The position numbers and the translations under genes are program-made. Below the pieces are notes generated by a model. That model was not told the origin of the DNA. It saw only the letters and a list, made by a program, of their open reading frames with translations, and searched no databases. This document shows positions 51,043 through 61,841 of a stretch of 64,000 nucleotides of DNA, in pieces. Source of the DNA: Phaeobacter piscinae (lineage in GTDB: Bacteria > Pseudomonadota > Alphaproteobacteria > Rhodobacterales > Rhodobacteraceae); contig NZ_CP010681.1 of assembly GCF_002407245.1 (NCBI RefSeq), forward strand, positions 3,175,001 through 3,239,000, given 5' to 3'. How positions within the stretch are numbered: position 1 is the stretch's first letter; each line of letters opens with the position of its first letter.

Positions 51043-52632
51043 TTAGTGTCGGAAGTGACGCATGCCGGTGAAGACCATTGCCAGGCCTGCGTCATTGGCG
51101 GCCTTGATGACCTCATCATCGCGCATGGAACCACCGGGCTGGATCACGCAGGTGGCACCGTTTGCCGCAGCTTCCAGAAGACCGTCCGCAAAGGGGAAGA
51201 ATGCATCGGATGCAACCGCAGACCCTTTTGCCAAGCTCACCGGCAATTCCAGCGCATCAGCCATCCGCTGCGCTTTCACGCCTGCAATGGTGGCACTGTC
51301 CAGGCGGCTCATCTGGCCGGCGCCGACACCAACGGTCTGGCCAGATTTTACATAGACGATGGCGTTGGATTTCACGTGTTTTGCAACCTTCCAGGCAAAC
51401 AGCAGATCCTGCATCTGCTCATCGGTCGGGGCCTTCTCGGTGACCACCTTCAGGTCGTCCATGGCCCGGTGACCGACGTCCTTGTCCTGCACCAGCATTC
51501 CGCCAGACACCTGACGGGTGGTCAGACCCGTGTCCTGCGGGTTGGGCAGACCATCCGTCAGCAACAGACGCAGGTTTTTCTTGGCCGCAAAAATAGCCTT
51601 GGCCTCATCCGAGGCACCGGGGGCGATGACCACTTCGGTGAAGATCTGCACGATCTCTTGCGCGGTTTCGCCGTCCAGCGGCTGGTTCAGAGCCACGATC
51701 CCGCCAAAGGCAGAGGTGCGGTCGCAGTCAAAGGCCTTTTGGTACGCATCTTTCAGCGTTGTGCCACGGGCCACGCCGCAGGGGTTGGCGTGTTTGATGA
51801 TCGCCACGGCCGGGCCATCAGCGGGTGCAAACTCGCTGACCAGTTCAAAAGCCGCATCGGTGTCGTTGATGTTGTTGTAGGACAGTTCCTTGCCCTGCAC
51901 CTGCTGCGCGGTGGCGACGCCTGCGCGGGCGGAGCCATCAAGGTAGAAGGCCGCCTGCTGATGCGGGTTCTCACCATAGCGCAGGGTCTGCGCCAGCTGT
52001 CCTGCCACGGCACGGCGGCGCGGCGCCTCAAGATTCAGTGCGCCCGCCATCCAGTTTGATACTGCCGCGTCATAGGCGGCCGTCCGGGCGTAGGCGTTCT
52101 GCGCCAACCATTGACGGAATCCATAAGAGGTCTGGCCATCATTGCGATCCAGCTCTGCCAGCAGCGGTTCGTAATCCTCGACATCGACCACAACGTTCAC
52201 GAACAGGTGGTTCTTGGACGCCGCACGGATCATTGCCGGGCCGCCAATATCAATGTTTTCAATGCAGGTGTTGTAGTCGCCGCCCTTGGCCACGGTGTCC
52301 TCAAACGGGTAGAGGTTCACTACCAGAAGGTCGATGGCGCCGATCCCATGCTCTTCCATCGCGGCCACATGCGTGTCGTTGTCGCGCAATGCCAGCAGCC
52401 CGCCATGCACCATCGGATGCAGCGTTTTGACCCGACCATCCATCATTTCCGGAAAGCCGGTGATTTCGGAGACGTCCTTGACGGTCAGCCCTGCGTCGCG
52501 CAGCGCCTTGGCCGTGCCGCCAGTTGAGAGCAGCTCAACGCCGCGTGCCGCCAAGGCCTTGCCCAGGTCGATCAGCCCGGTCTTGTCGGATACGGAAAGC
52601 AACGCACGGCGTACGGGGTGAAGGTCAGTCAT
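51043..52632 (-). CDS. purH: Bifunctional AICAR formyltransferase / IMP cyclohydrolase
   Basis: This 529-residue enzyme has the N-terminal MGS-like cyclohydrolase ([34 protein letters not shown]) and the C-terminal AICAR transformylase ([22 protein letters not shown]). It performs the last two steps of purine biosynthesis. It lies between the heparinase-like gene and lspA; the ATG at 52632 matches the family. Confidence 0.98.
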   Translation of the reverse strand: MTDLHPVRRALLSVSDKTGLIDLGKALAARGVELLSTGGTAKALRDAGLTVKDVSEITGFPEMMDGRVKTLHPMVHGGLLALRDNDTHVAAMEEHGIGAIDLLVVNLYPFEDTVAKGGDYNTCIENIDIGGPAMIRAASKNHLFVNVVVDVEDYEPLLAELDRNDGQTSYGFRQWLAQNAYARTAAYDAAVSNWMAGALNLEAPRRRAVAGQLAQTLRYGENPHQQAAFYLDGSARAGVATAQQVQGKELSYNNINDTDAAFELVSEFAPADGPAVAIIKHANPCGVARGTTLKDAYQKAFDCDRTSAFGGIVALNQPLDGETAQEIVQIFTEVVIAPGASDEAKAIFAAKKNLRLLLTDGLPNPQDTGLTTRQVSGGMLVQDKDVGHRAMDDLKVVTEKAPTDEQMQDLLFAWKVAKHVKSNAIVYVKSGQTVGVGAGQMSRLDSATIAGVKAQRMADALELPVSLAKGSAVASDAFFPFADGLLEAAANGATCVIQPGGSMRDDEVIKAANDAGLAMVFTGMRHFRH

Positions 52633-52655
52633 GGCAGGGCAGGTCCTTTTCAGGC

Positions 52656-54398
52656 TCAGTCGGTTAACGCGGGATCATCCCGGTTCAGGTCTCGCACGGC
52701 AACGGCAGTCTCCTGCGCCTTACTGAGCGTCCACCGGATGCGCGTGGCATAGTTCATTGCCCGCCCGGAGAGAACGATCTGTTTTGCCGCACGCGGCTTC
52801 AAGCGGGTTTTTTCCAGGTATACGCTGGGTTCCAGCTTCAACTCGCAGGTTCCATCATGACGGAACACCCAGATCTCCCCGCTCTTGAGCGCCATGGATA
52901 CTGCTGCGCCCCCCAAGTCAAGGGCTGCGTCCACATCCGGGTGCAGATGCAGCCGGATCTCAAAGCCAATACCGCCCAGCGAATGGGCGTCCATCGCCTT
53001 GTCGAAACGGCGTTTGTTGCGGGTATCCAGCGCCAGCAACATGTCCTCACCAGCCAGACCACGGCCATCCACCGCCAGTTCCAGCGTGCGCGCATGGGTC
53101 AGGCCGAAATGGCGCTCATAGCCATTGTGCCCGCCTTGGAAGCGATAGCCGTCTTCCAGATCAGACACATCCAGCGGCACGTTGTCGGGCGCCTCAGTCA
53201 TGATCTCATGGCCGCTGCCGCGTTCCGGCGGGGCCAGGCGGGCGCTGGAATGCCCTTCGATACAGAGCGTGGAATGGGACGGTGTTGCCCGCCCCGCTCG
53301 GCGCCACTCAACACCAAAGGTTTCGCCCGAGCCGCAGTTGACGATCAGCGGGCGACGACCGGATGTCAGCTCAAACGCCAGGGTGGAGGCATGACCATTC
53401 CAAGAGGCGCGCCCTGTCGGCGGAACAGACGCATCAATGATCACCGAGGTGCGCCGCCCGGACAGGCGGGCATAGCCCATCGCCAAACCATCGGCGTGGC
53501 GCGTGGTGACATGGCTTGCCGCAAGCGCATGATCCAGCCGCCCCTCCAGCCCGCGACCACCGCCGTGGAACCGCGCGAGGCCGCCATCCGCATGACGCAA
53601 TGTGCGCAGGGTCGGTGCGATCCGCTCAATCGCGGCCAGTTGCGCGGGTGGAACGCCGCGTCCGGCATCCTGTAGCGCAGCCGCAGCCCAGGTCAGCAGG
53701 GTAAAGACCTCCAGCAGCTCCTCAGGGTTGCGGGTCGGCAGGCCACCCTGATCATCAATCTGGCTGGAGCATTCCTCGGCCAGGGCCTTCAGAGCGGGGT
53801 CGACCTGATCCTCATGCCCCTTGAGAGCAAGGCCCGCGTAGATCAAACCGGTGAGTGCCTCAAACCGGGGCAATCCGGGGGAGGCCCCTTGCCAGCGGCG
53901 GGAGAGGAACCAGGTCTGGCGGGACAGGGCTCCGAAGAAGGCCTCCGATTGCTCCGCCGTGCGGGCCGCCAGCAGGAACAGCGCGTGGTTGATCCAGCGG
54001 ATCACCCGACGACCGGTCAGATCCGGCGACCAGCCCGGCCCGCTGCCGTTGCCATGGGTGTCGATCCATCCCCAGACCCAGAGCTGTGCCTTTTCCCGGG
54101 CCCGAAAATCACCAACAGCGGCCAGATCATCAAGCCAGGCAAACCCGTGCCGTTCTGCATCAAAGGCGAGATCGGGCGCCACCACATCCCAGAGCCCGGT
54201 GGTCGGCGATTCGACGAGGTAACCCGCAAACAGAAGATTGCCCGCCACCAGTTGCCGACCGCGGGCAAAGCTGCCGATGGTGCGCGGCTCAGGCTGCGAC
54301 ACAAAGGCCGTGGCGCCGGGCTGCCGTCGCGCGCGCCGTGCGTAAAAGCGGTTCAACAGGCGGGTGCCGCGCCGCGCCATTCTATCGTATCGGGACAT
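52656..54398 (-). CDS. Heparinase II/III-like protein
   Basis: This 580-residue protein starts at ATG 54398 (AAGAGAGC upstream). It has an alpha/alpha toroid (about 60-300) and the C-terminal Heparinase_II_III beta-domain ([51 protein letters not shown]). A Tyr/His catalytic set is not obvious. No signal peptide is visible. Polysaccharide lyase activity is possible but substrate is unknown. It overlaps the purH regulatory region; 23 bases separate them. Confidence 0.85.
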   Translation of the reverse strand: MSRYDRMARRGTRLLNRFYARRARRQPGATAFVSQPEPRTIGSFARGRQLVAGNLLFAGYLVESPTTGLWDVVAPDLAFDAERHGFAWLDDLAAVGDFRAREKAQLWVWGWIDTHGNGSGPGWSPDLTGRRVIRWINHALFLLAARTAEQSEAFFGALSRQTWFLSRRWQGASPGLPRFEALTGLIYAGLALKGHEDQVDPALKALAEECSSQIDDQGGLPTRNPEELLEVFTLLTWAAAALQDAGRGVPPAQLAAIERIAPTLRTLRHADGGLARFHGGGRGLEGRLDHALAASHVTTRHADGLAMGYARLSGRRTSVIIDASVPPTGRASWNGHASTLAFELTSGRRPLIVNCGSGETFGVEWRRAGRATPSHSTLCIEGHSSARLAPPERGSGHEIMTEAPDNVPLDVSDLEDGYRFQGGHNGYERHFGLTHARTLELAVDGRGLAGEDMLLALDTRNKRRFDKAMDAHSLGGIGFEIRLHLHPDVDAALDLGGAAVSMALKSGEIWVFRHDGTCELKLEPSVYLEKTRLKPRAAKQIVLSGRAMNYATRIRWTLSKAQETAVAVRDLNRDDPALTD

Positions 54399-54531
54399 GC
54401 TCTCTTGCCTCACGCCAGAGATTTTTTCCGGGGCGTTTTGCGCTGAGCATAGCGAGGCTTACAGGCCAAGTCACCGATAATGCGGCAGGCGACTCGATGG
54501 CCGGGCGGCGAAGGACCGCCGAGACCTGAGG

Positions 54532-55797
54532 TCAGGCCGCGCCCTTGCGCAATTCCGCCATGTAGAAACCGTCCATACCGCCCTGATCAGCCCAGTAATC
54601 AGGTCGCAGACGCAGCCCGCCTTCTTCTGTGATCCAGTCGGGGTCGATGCCCGCGACCGCGTGGATCCGATCGCCGACCGACATATCGGGAAACATCTCA
54701 AGCGCATCTTCAACCTGGCATTCGCCCTCATCCGGCAAGAGCGAACAGGTGCAGTAAATCAACCGTCCACCCGGTTTCACCAGGCTCCAGGCATGGGCAA
54801 GCATCTGTGCCTGCAATTCAATCAGCGCGCCAAAGCCACTGCCATCCTTGGCATGGGGCAGGTCCGGGTGCCGGCGAATCGTGCCCGTTGCGGAACACGG
54901 CGCATCCAGCAGGACCGCATCATATTGGCCGGTCTGTTCCAGCGCATCACCGACAACCACCGTGGCGCTGAGGCCGGTCCGGTCAAGGTTCTCCGACAGG
55001 CGCGCCATCCGACCAGCGGATTGATCCACGGCCGTCACATTCGCGCCAGTGGCTGCGATCTGCATCGTCTTGCCCCCCGGCGCCGCGCAGAGATCCAGCA
55101 CCGATTCGCCCGGCTGTGCCGCCAGCAGCTGCGCAGGCAGCGCGGCGGCGGCATCCTGTACCCACCAGTCACCGGCCTCAAATCCCGGCAGGCCAGAAAC
55201 CTGAACCGATCCGTGGAGACGGTAAGACCCGGTTGGCAGGCGGGTTGCCTCCAACGCCGACAGATCCGCACCAGGTTTTGCCGTCAGATCAAGCGGCGCG
55301 CCCGCCAGATGAGCCGCCTCAATCGACAGCATCGCAGGTGCGCCCCAGGCCTGAGACAGCGGGCTGCGCAGCCATTTCGGCAGGCGCGGGACCCGCAGCT
55401 TGGCCCATTCAGCAGGCCCCTGATCCGCCACCTTGCGCAGAACCGCGTTGACCAGCCCCTTCAGTTTACCGTGGCGGCGGTGACGCGCGATAATGTCCAC
55501 CATCTCGTTTACCACCCCATGTGCCGCCCCGCCCTGACACAGTTCGACGGTGCCAATACGCAGGGCATTGTGAACTGTCAGCGGCGTCGATTTCTTAAGA
55601 TGTTTCTGCAGGATCCGGTCCGCGCGTTCCAAATTGCGCAGCGTATCTGTTGCCAGTCGCTGACTGCGCGCCCGCTCCTCCACCGGGAGCTTGTCCAAGG
55701 CGCCAGCTGCATAACATTCAGACAGCAGCTTGCCCTCCCCGAGCACCTGATCCAGCAGGTGAATAGCGCGGCGGCGGGCTTGGCTTGCGTTGGACAT
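54532..55797 (-). CDS. rsmB: 16S rRNA (cytosine-C5)-methyltransferase RsmB
   Basis: The ATG at 55797 (AGGAG six bases before) gives 421 residues, with an N-terminal NusB-like domain (RRRAIHLLDQVLGEG, HKxxR-like EKRGL..) and C-terminal SAM-dependent domain (VLDLCAAPGGKTMQIAA, DAPCSATGTIRRHPD, CTCSLLPDEGECQ). Cys in the two motifs are the methyl-transfer and release residues. It methylates C967. Confidence 0.93.
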   Translation of the reverse strand: MSNASQARRRAIHLLDQVLGEGKLLSECYAAGALDKLPVEERARSQRLATDTLRNLERADRILQKHLKKSTPLTVHNALRIGTVELCQGGAAHGVVNEMVDIIARHRRHGKLKGLVNAVLRKVADQGPAEWAKLRVPRLPKWLRSPLSQAWGAPAMLSIEAAHLAGAPLDLTAKPGADLSALEATRLPTGSYRLHGSVQVSGLPGFEAGDWWVQDAAAALPAQLLAAQPGESVLDLCAAPGGKTMQIAATGANVTAVDQSAGRMARLSENLDRTGLSATVVVGDALEQTGQYDAVLLDAPCSATGTIRRHPDLPHAKDGSGFGALIELQAQMLAHAWSLVKPGGRLIYCTCSLLPDEGECQVEDALEMFPDMSVGDRIHAVAGIDPDWITEEGGLRLRPDYWADQGGMDGFYMAELRKGAA

Positions 55798-55886
55798 GCG
55801 GGTCTCCTGATATAGGGCAGCGGCGCGATGGGTTGTCGCCGCCGGACGCGGGCGTATATCATAGAACGACAACAAGGGAACCCGGC

Positions 55887-56090
55887 ATGAGTGACGCTGA
55901 CAAAACCAAAATCGATCCGGCAACAGATCTGCCGCCCGCCGCACAGCGGGCGCTGGCGGAAGCCGCGGAACGGCGCAAGGCCGCTGAGGCCGAGGCGGCC
56001 AATCGCCCGGTTGAGCTCGGCGGTCGCGATGGTCCAGATCCCGCGCGTTACGGTGATTGGGAGAAAAAAGGCATCACCATCGATTTCTGA
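55887..56090 (+). CDS. DUF1674 protein (SDHAF4-like succinate dehydrogenase assembly factor)
   Basis: This 67-residue protein starts at ATG 55887 with GGGAAC upstream. Its C-terminus GPDPARYGDWEKKGITIDF is the DUF1674 hallmark, the motif shared with the mitochondrial factor SDHAF4, which helps assemble the FAD-loaded succinate dehydrogenase subunit. The N-terminal half is Ala/Glu-rich and low complexity. Divergent from rsmB. Confidence 0.85.
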   Translation: MSDADKTKIDPATDLPPAAQRALAEAAERRKAAEAEAANRPVELGGRDGPDPARYGDWEKKGITIDF

Positions 56091-56113
56091 CGGTGTCACC
56101 GCAGGAGGCCTGC

Positions 56114-56449
56114 ATGATCATCGAGATCCGCCGCTACAGGCTGCACCCCGGCAAACGCGAAGCCTTTATTGAGGTCTTTGAACGGGTGAACAGACCAGCA
56201 TTGCGCGACGCGGGCATGCTGGTTTTTGGTCCGATGCGCGATCTAGAGGATCCGGATGTCGTCCACTGGATGCGCGCCTTTGCAACGCTATCGGACCGCG
56301 AACGCATCAAGGATGACTTCTACGACGGGCCTGTCTGGCTGAAAGAACTGGAGCCTCAAGTGATGCCATTGATCGCCCATTTCGAAGCTTCGGTGGTGGA
56401 AACCACCGAAGGGTTCGAGACGTTCAGCGGCGCCGCATCCCTGCTCTGA
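56114..56449 (+). CDS. NIPSNAP-family protein
   Basis: This 111-residue protein starts at ATG 56114 with GCAGGAGGCC upstream; its start MIIEIRRYRLHPGKREAFIEVF and the later HWMRAF are typical of the NIPSNAP (ferredoxin-like alpha/beta barrel) family. It is 23 bases from the DUF1674 gene. Role unknown. Confidence 0.82.
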   Translation: MIIEIRRYRLHPGKREAFIEVFERVNRPALRDAGMLVFGPMRDLEDPDVVHWMRAFATLSDRERIKDDFYDGPVWLKELEPQVMPLIAHFEASVVETTEGFETFSGAASLL

Positions 56450-56452
56450 GGA

Positions 56453-57274
56453 TCAGAGGCCCAGCACATCCAGCATGTCGTATTGACCGGGTTGCTTATC
56501 CTGACCCCAAAGTGCGGCCTTAATGGCCCCGCGGGCAAAGATCGCACGGTCCGTCGCCAGATGGCGCAGGACGATACGCTCTCCCTGGCCGGCAAACAGC
56601 ACGTCATGTTCCCCGACGATATCACCACCGCGAATGGCGCTGAAACCGATATCACCGCGCTTGCGCGCGCCGGTGATGCCATCGCGCCCGCTGTCGCTGA
56701 CATCTGAGAGCACCACGCCGCGCCCTTCGGCGGCGGCCTCTCCCAACATCAGCGCGGTGCCGGAGGGGGCGTCGACTTTGTGATGGTGATGCGCCTCAAT
56801 CACTTCGATATCAAAATCCTCATCAAGGGCGGCGGCGACCTTCTTGGTCAACTGGACCAGCAGGTTCACGCCAAGGCTCATATTGCCAGCGCGCATCTGC
56901 ACCGACTGACGCGAGGCCGGTTCCAGCTGGGCGATCTCTGCGTCGCTCATCCCGGTGGTGCCGATGACATGGACAACACCGGCCTCGGCCGCAAACCCGG
57001 CAAAGGCAATAGTCGCCGCTGGGCTGGTGAAGTCGATCACGGCCTGCGCCTTGGCAAAGGCAGCAGCCGCATCGTCGGTCACTGTCACACCGATTTCAGA
57101 GCCGCCCATGGCCAGCCCTACATCCTGACCGACCCAATCGTGGCCTGCCCGCTCCACCGCGCCGACCAGATGCGCGCGGGGATGATCCGCAACCGTCTTG
57201 ATCAGCATCTGCCCCATGCGCCCAGAGGCGCCGGTGATCACGATGCCGGGTGTATCCGTGCGGGAAGCTGTCAT
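56453..57274 (-). CDS. dapB: 4-hydroxy-tetrahydrodipicolinate reductase
   Basis: This 273-residue enzyme has GASGRMGQ (NAD(P) site), the catalytic segment [15 protein letters not shown] and GTTGMSD. It makes tetrahydrodipicolinate in lysine/diaminopimelate synthesis. It is convergent with the NIPSNAP gene, only 3 bases between stops, so no terminator fits in between. Confidence 0.97.
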   Translation of the reverse strand: MTASRTDTPGIVITGASGRMGQMLIKTVADHPRAHLVGAVERAGHDWVGQDVGLAMGGSEIGVTVTDDAAAAFAKAQAVIDFTSPAATIAFAGFAAEAGVVHVIGTTGMSDAEIAQLEPASRQSVQMRAGNMSLGVNLLVQLTKKVAAALDEDFDIEVIEAHHHHKVDAPSGTALMLGEAAAEGRGVVLSDVSDSGRDGITGARKRGDIGFSAIRGGDIVGEHDVLFAGQGERIVLRHLATDRAIFARGAIKAALWGQDKQPGQYDMLDVLGL

Positions 57275-57388
57275 GTCTGGGGTCCTTAGGTGTTGCGCTG
57301 GATCGCGGGTGGTCTGTTTCGGGCTGGTTTTGTCCTAACCGCTTGTGCTGCGCTTGGCAAAGCCCCGCTTTCGGCATAAATCGGATAT

Positions 57389-57784
57389 ATGGCTAAGAAC
57401 AAACTCCAAGAGGGCTCAGGGCCCTCACAACGTCAGCTCCGCGTCGGCGAATTGATTCGCCGCGCCTTGTCCGAGATCTTTGCACGCGGTGACCTGCATG
57501 ATCCCGAATTGAACCGGCTGTCGATCACCGTTGGTGAGGTTCGCACCTCGCCCGATCTGCGTATTGCCACGGCTTATGTGCTGCCGCTTGGTGGCAAGGG
57601 GCAGGAAGACACGCTCAAACTGATGGCTCGCAACAAGGGCGAACTGCGTCGGATGATCGGCAAGAAGCTGGCACTGAAATTCACGCCGGAACTGCGGTTC
57701 CAGCTGGATGACACCTTTGACCGGATGGATGACACCCGCCGGATGCTGTCGCAGGACGCGGTGCGCCGCGATATCGGCGAGTGA
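57389..57784 (+). CDS. rbfA: Ribosome-binding factor A
   Basis: This 131-residue KH-like protein has [17 protein letters not shown] at the start and the conserved [17 protein letters not shown] near the end. It assists 30S maturation. Its stop overlaps the next GTG start (GTGA), and it begins a run with truB, rpsO and pnp. Confidence 0.96.
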   Translation: MAKNKLQEGSGPSQRQLRVGELIRRALSEIFARGDLHDPELNRLSITVGEVRTSPDLRIATAYVLPLGGKGQEDTLKLMARNKGELRRMIGKKLALKFTPELRFQLDDTFDRMDDTRRMLSQDAVRRDIGE

Positions 57785-58539
57785 TTCGCTGGGCGGTGGC
57801 TGTGGTGTTGGCCCTTTGGGCTGCGCCTGCAGCGGCGGTGGACTGCCGCGACATCGCCTATGACGGCAATCGCTACACGATCTGCGAGGTCGACGTGGCC
57901 GAAGATGAGCTGCGCCTGTTTCTGAAAAACGGCGCGGGCGAGGTCTACGGTCATTTCTCGACAATCGAAAACGATCTGGCTGCCAAGGGGCAGAGTCTGC
58001 CCTTTGCGACCAATGCCGGCATGTACCATCGCGACCGTTCTCCTGTCGGATTGTACCGGGACGGCGACGGCGAGGAGATGCGGCTGATCACAACCCCCGG
58101 TCCGGGCAATTTCGGACTGTTGCCCAATGGGGTGCTGTGTATCGGCGCTGCCCGCACGGATGTGATCGAAACACTGACCTTCGCCGAGACAGAGCCATCG
58201 TGCCGCTACGCCACGCAATCCGGCCCGATGCTGGTGATCGACGGCGCGTTGCACCCGCGGTTTCTGCCGGACTCGACCTCGTATTTCATTCGCAACGGCG
58301 TCGGCACCAGCGCCGACGGCCAGCGCGTGGTCTTTGCCATCTCGCGGAACGCTGTGACGTTTCACCAGTTTGGCAGCCTGTTCCGGGACCATCTGAAACT
58401 GCCAAGCGCGCTCTATTTTGATGGCAATATATCGCGGCTCCACGCACCGCAGATCAATCGCAGTGATGCCGGTTTCATGATGGGGCCGGTGGTGGGCGTG
58501 GTGGCAGACGGCACCCAGAGCGACGCGGCGACCAACTGA
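57781..58539 (+). CDS. Phosphodiester-glycosidase (NAGPA-like) family protein
   Basis: This 252-residue protein begins with GTG overlapping rbfA. A signal peptide (about 1-19, ending AAPAAA) leads to a NAGPA-like domain: [56 protein letters not shown] and [11 protein letters not shown]. It is likely periplasmic; hydrolysis of a phosphodiester-linked sugar is the family's proposed reaction. Why it sits between rbfA and truB is not known. Confidence 0.87.
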   Translation: MIRWAVAVVLALWAAPAAAVDCRDIAYDGNRYTICEVDVAEDELRLFLKNGAGEVYGHFSTIENDLAAKGQSLPFATNAGMYHRDRSPVGLYRDGDGEEMRLITTPGPGNFGLLPNGVLCIGAARTDVIETLTFAETEPSCRYATQSGPMLVIDGALHPRFLPDSTSYFIRNGVGTSADGQRVVFAISRNAVTFHQFGSLFRDHLKLPSALYFDGNISRLHAPQINRSDAGFMMGPVVGVVADGTQSDAATN

Positions 58540-58670
58540 GCCAACCACACGCATTGGGCCAGCCCGCGCCGCAGTTGGCTGACGGTTTCGCGACCTCCCG
58601 CGATTGACAGCCCGGGATGGCTGGGCTACCCCGCGCGCCTCTCTCACCGACGATGACATTGGGGTACGAT

Positions 58671-59576
58671 ATGGGACGCAAACGCAAAGGGCGCGATATT
58701 TCCGGCTGGCTGGTGGTCGACAAGCCTGCGGGGCTGACGTCCACTGCGGTTGTCAACAAAGTCCGCTGGGCCTTTGATGCGAAGAAGGCAGGCCATGCCG
58801 GCACATTGGATCCCGAGGCAACCGGCGTTCTGGCAGTCGCCCTCGGCGAAGCCACCAAGACCGTGCCTTATATCACCGATGCGCTGAAGGCCTACACCTT
58901 CACTGTGCGGCTCGGTCAGGCGACCAATACCGATGACGCCGAAGGCGAAGTGATCGCCAGCAGCGACACACGGCCAAGTGATGAGGACATCGTGGCGGCG
59001 CTGCCGCAATTCCTTGGCGATATCATGCAGGTGCCACCAAAATTCTCAGCGGTGAAGATCGACGGTCAGCGCGCTTATAAGCTGGCGCGCGACGGTGAAG
59101 ACATCGAACTGGCCGCCCGCCCATTGTGGGTTGAGGAGCTGATCCTGGTGGATCGTCCTGACGCTGACCATGTCGTGTTGGAAATGACCTGCGGCAAAGG
59201 CGGCTACGTGCGGTCCATCGCGCGGGATCTGGGTGCCGCGCTTGGGTGTCACGGCCATGTCAAATGCCTGCGCCGGATCTGGTCGGGGCCGTTTGACGCG
59301 GAGGATGGCATCAGCCTTGAGACGCTGGATGAAATGGCCAAATCGCCGGATCTTGATGGCTATTTGCGCCCGCTTGAAGAAGGGCTCGCCGATCTGCCGC
59401 AGCTGACCTGCACACCTGAAGGCGCGGCCAAGCTGCGCAATGGCAATCCCGGAATGGTGCTCGCCTCCGATGTTGAATACGGCGAGGAAGCCTGGGCCTC
59501 ACTGGATGGTCTGGCTGTTGCGGTTGGACACTACAAAGCCGGCGAGCTGCATCCCAGCCGGGTCTTCGTCCGTTAG
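58671..59576 (+). CDS. truB: tRNA pseudouridine(55) synthase TruB
   Basis: From ATG 58671 it has 301 residues. The catalytic Asp is in [25 protein letters not shown] at the start and [15 protein letters not shown] are typical. It makes pseudouridine 55 in the T-loop of tRNAs. An upstream in-frame ATG exists, but it has no ribosome-binding site. Confidence 0.96.
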   Translation: MGRKRKGRDISGWLVVDKPAGLTSTAVVNKVRWAFDAKKAGHAGTLDPEATGVLAVALGEATKTVPYITDALKAYTFTVRLGQATNTDDAEGEVIASSDTRPSDEDIVAALPQFLGDIMQVPPKFSAVKIDGQRAYKLARDGEDIELAARPLWVEELILVDRPDADHVVLEMTCGKGGYVRSIARDLGAALGCHGHVKCLRRIWSGPFDAEDGISLETLDEMAKSPDLDGYLRPLEEGLADLPQLTCTPEGAAKLRNGNPGMVLASDVEYGEEAWASLDGLAVAVGHYKAGELHPSRVFVR

Positions 59577-59619
59577 CCTGTGGTTGACAGCGGCGCGAGG
59601 TCTGGGCACCACGGGCGCC

Positions 59620-60138
59620 ATGATCCATCGCAGCCACACCAAGGGCGACGCGCCTTCAACCGCGGTCTATTCCGACTGCGAGCAGTATCGATATAGCCTC
59701 AGCCGGATCTGGGATCCGGCGGGGACACGGGTGATGTTTGTGATGCTCAACCCGTCTACCGCGACTGAGGTGCAGAACGATCCAACGATCGAGCGCTGCG
59801 AGAGACGCGCGCGCACCTTGGGACATGGCGGATTTCGCGCCACCAATATCTTTGCCTTTCGGGCCACTGATCCGCGTGACATGAAACGTGCGGCGGACCC
59901 GATTGGCCCTGATAATCTCGGAATAATTCTGGAGGGTGCGGCCTGGGCGGATCAGGTGATCTGCGCCTGGGGCACCCACGGCGCGTTTCGTCAGCAAGGT
60001 GATCAAGTTGCGGCGGCGCTTGTCGAAACCGGTAGGCCGTTGTTTCATCTCGGACTAAGCAAGGCCGGTCATCCCAAACACCCGCTCTACATTCGCTACG
60101 ACCAGAAACCTGAACCCTGGCGGCCCAAGTCGGCATAA
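59620..60138 (+). CDS. DUF1643 protein
   Basis: This 172-residue protein contains DUF1643: YRYSLSRIWDP, MFVMLNPSTAT, DPTIERCERRA, and the C-terminal LGLSKAGHPKHPLYI. These are usually of unknown function and sometimes phage- or transposon-associated, but nothing nearby is. The start is the ATG at 59620; the ribosome-binding site is weak. It is 43 bases after truB. Confidence 0.82.
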   Translation: MIHRSHTKGDAPSTAVYSDCEQYRYSLSRIWDPAGTRVMFVMLNPSTATEVQNDPTIERCERRARTLGHGGFRATNIFAFRATDPRDMKRAADPIGPDNLGIILEGAAWADQVICAWGTHGAFRQQGDQVAAALVETGRPLFHLGLSKAGHPKHPLYIRYDQKPEPWRPKSA

Positions 60139-60240
60139 GATCTTGCTAACCATCGCTTTCGATTTGGTTTGATATACAACCATTGCGTGTTCAATATTGA
60201 TCATGCGGGTGTTCCGCGTGTTTTGTAAGGGGTCGCCGGA

Positions 60241-61275
60241 ATGTTGATGCTGGCTGCAATGTTGGGGGTCGCCGCCGTTGGTGGCATCTTGTTGATTGAC
60301 GAGGGGGGCGATGACCCGGAAAGCTCTGACGTCAATGACCACGCGGCAGAGGGAAATACCGATGAAACCTCCTCCCTAGCTTCACTTGTCTCCACGGGGA
60401 CCTCCGGGAGCGATCAGCTTGGCGGCGGCGATGCGGATGATTCTCTACAAGGTCTTGCGGGACACGATCAGCTGAACGGCTACTCCGGCGATGACGGGGT
60501 GCTGGGCGGCGATGGTGACGATTCTTTGCATGGTGGAGAGGGCCACGACACGCTGCAGGGTGGGGATGGAGATGATCTTCTGCACGGTGACGATGGCGAT
60601 GACCTGCTGTCCGGAGACGACGATGACGACAGGTTGTTCGGCCACTTCGGTGAGGACATGCTTGACGGCGGTGCAGGCGATGATCAGGCCCACGGCGGTC
60701 ACGGTAATGATACGCTGGTCGGGGCTGACGGGCGCGACGCGCTGCACGGGAACGACGATGATGATCATCTGACAGGTGGGCAGGGGCAGGACACGCTGTT
60801 CGGCGGCACTGGCGATGATCGTCTGGTCGGCAATGATGATGGTGACGCCACGGATTATCTGAACGGCGGTGACGGCGATGACACGATACTTGCCGGGGCC
60901 GGTGATATCGTGACCGCCGGCACAGGCGCCGATAGTATCCTTGTTGGCGCCGGGGATTTCTATATCAGCGAGGACGCAAATGGGGACAACGCGGCCCCCA
61001 CCGCCCCCATCGATTTATCCGATTTCAATAGCAATGAGGATCAGCTGGTTGTCATCTGGGACAAATTCGGCTCTGACACGCCTGTCGTTGACGTGAGCAA
61101 CAATCCAGATACCCCCGGTGAGCATATCGTGACCATCGACGGCGAGGAGGTGCTGCGCGTTATCGGACTGGCAGAGTTAACTGCGTCCGACATACTGGTG
61201 GTCGACCAAGATGCCGCTGTCGGCTTTGGCGTGATTGCCAAAGAATCGGGGGATGGCGGACTGACGCTCGAGTGA
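60241..61275 (+). CDS. RTX-type calcium-binding repeat protein, membrane-anchored
   Basis: This 344-residue, very acidic protein starts with a hydrophobic helix (about 2-19), then about 60 linker residues. It then has roughly 15 tandem GGxGxDxLx nonapeptide repeats (about residues 58-235), often degenerate to GDDGDD. A non-repeat C-terminal domain (about 240-344; DQLVVIWDKFGSD) follows. There is no protease or lipase domain. RTX repeats fold into a Ca2+-dependent beta roll and are often type I-secreted, but here the N-terminal helix suggests the protein stays anchored. Role unknown. Confidence 0.85.
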   Translation: MLMLAAMLGVAAVGGILLIDEGGDDPESSDVNDHAAEGNTDETSSLASLVSTGTSGSDQLGGGDADDSLQGLAGHDQLNGYSGDDGVLGGDGDDSLHGGEGHDTLQGGDGDDLLHGDDGDDLLSGDDDDDRLFGHFGEDMLDGGAGDDQAHGGHGNDTLVGADGRDALHGNDDDDHLTGGQGQDTLFGGTGDDRLVGNDDGDATDYLNGGDGDDTILAGAGDIVTAGTGADSILVGAGDFYISEDANGDNAAPTAPIDLSDFNSNEDQLVVIWDKFGSDTPVVDVSNNPDTPGEHIVTIDGEEVLRVIGLAELTASDILVVDQDAAVGFGVIAKESGDGGLTLE

Positions 61276-61333
61276 CCCGGATCTGGTCGGGTCGACATCC
61301 GCTGCGCTGACAGAGACCACTCTTCAAAACCTT

Positions 61334-61362
61334 TTGCTATTTCCGAAGAATCTGCGTATACG
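61334..61362 (+). promoter_or_regulatory. Sigma-70-type promoter of rpsO
   Basis: TTGCTA (61334-61339) and TATACG (61357-61362) are separated by exactly 17 bases, giving a start near 61369 and a leader of about 120 bases ahead of rpsO. Confidence 0.65.
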
Positions 61363-61379
61363 CGCGACCTGTTCAACGG

Positions 61380-61409
61380 CACTGCGACTTTCTGCGGAAA
61401 ACTGCAGTG
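61380..61409 (+). promoter_or_regulatory. rpsO leader stem-loop
   Basis: CACTGC / GCAGTG (61380-61385 with 61404-61409) form a stem in the rpsO 5' leader. S15 represses its own translation in several bacteria through a structured leader; this may be such an element, though the fold is not the E. coli pseudoknot. Confidence 0.35.
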
Positions 61410-61487
61410 CCCGAGACGCCTCCATGGGCCTGTGCTGGACGACATCCCGGCCTGCGCCATTCACACAAACCTTCAAAGGAGACCCCG

Positions 61488-61757
61488 ATGTCGATCACTG
61501 CTGAAGAAAAAGCCCGCCTGATGAAAGAATTCGCAACCAAAGACGGCGACACCGGTTCCCCGGAAGTCCAGGTTGCAATCCTGACCTCGCGCATCAACAC
61601 CCTGACCGAACACTTCAAAACCCACAAGAAGGACAACCACGGTCGTCGTGGCCTTCTGAAAATGGTTGCTCAGCGTCGTAAGCTGCTGGACTACACCAAA
61701 GGCAAAGACGTGGCCCGCTATCAGGACCTCATCAAACGTCTCGGCATCCGTCGCTAA
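61488..61757 (+). CDS. rpsO: 30S ribosomal protein uS15
   Basis: This 89-residue protein begins [18 protein letters not shown] and ends [16 protein letters not shown] is seven bases upstream. It binds 16S rRNA helices 20-22 early in assembly. An in-frame upstream ATG is not used. It is followed by a strong terminator, so pnp has its own promoter here. Confidence 0.98.
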   Translation: MSITAEEKARLMKEFATKDGDTGSPEVQVAILTSRINTLTEHFKTHKKDNHGRRGLLKMVAQRRKLLDYTKGKDVARYQDLIKRLGIRR

Positions 61758-61783
61758 ACGCGACGACCTGACGAATAAAAATC

Positions 61784-61820
61784 AACGCCCGCGCCTCTCG
61801 GCTGCGGGCGTTTTTTATTT
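61784..61820 (+). terminator. Rho-independent terminator of rpsO
   Basis: AACGCCCGC / GCGGGCGTT (9 bp) and then TTTTTATTT. Strong. Confidence 0.93.
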
Positions 61821-61841
61821 CAGTGCATGATCCGTGGTCAG

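Noticed and set aside
60400..60900. CRISPR-like or minisatellite array
   Set aside because: The repetition is coding: short Asp/Gly-rich nonapeptide codons in one frame of the RTX-type protein, with no spacers.
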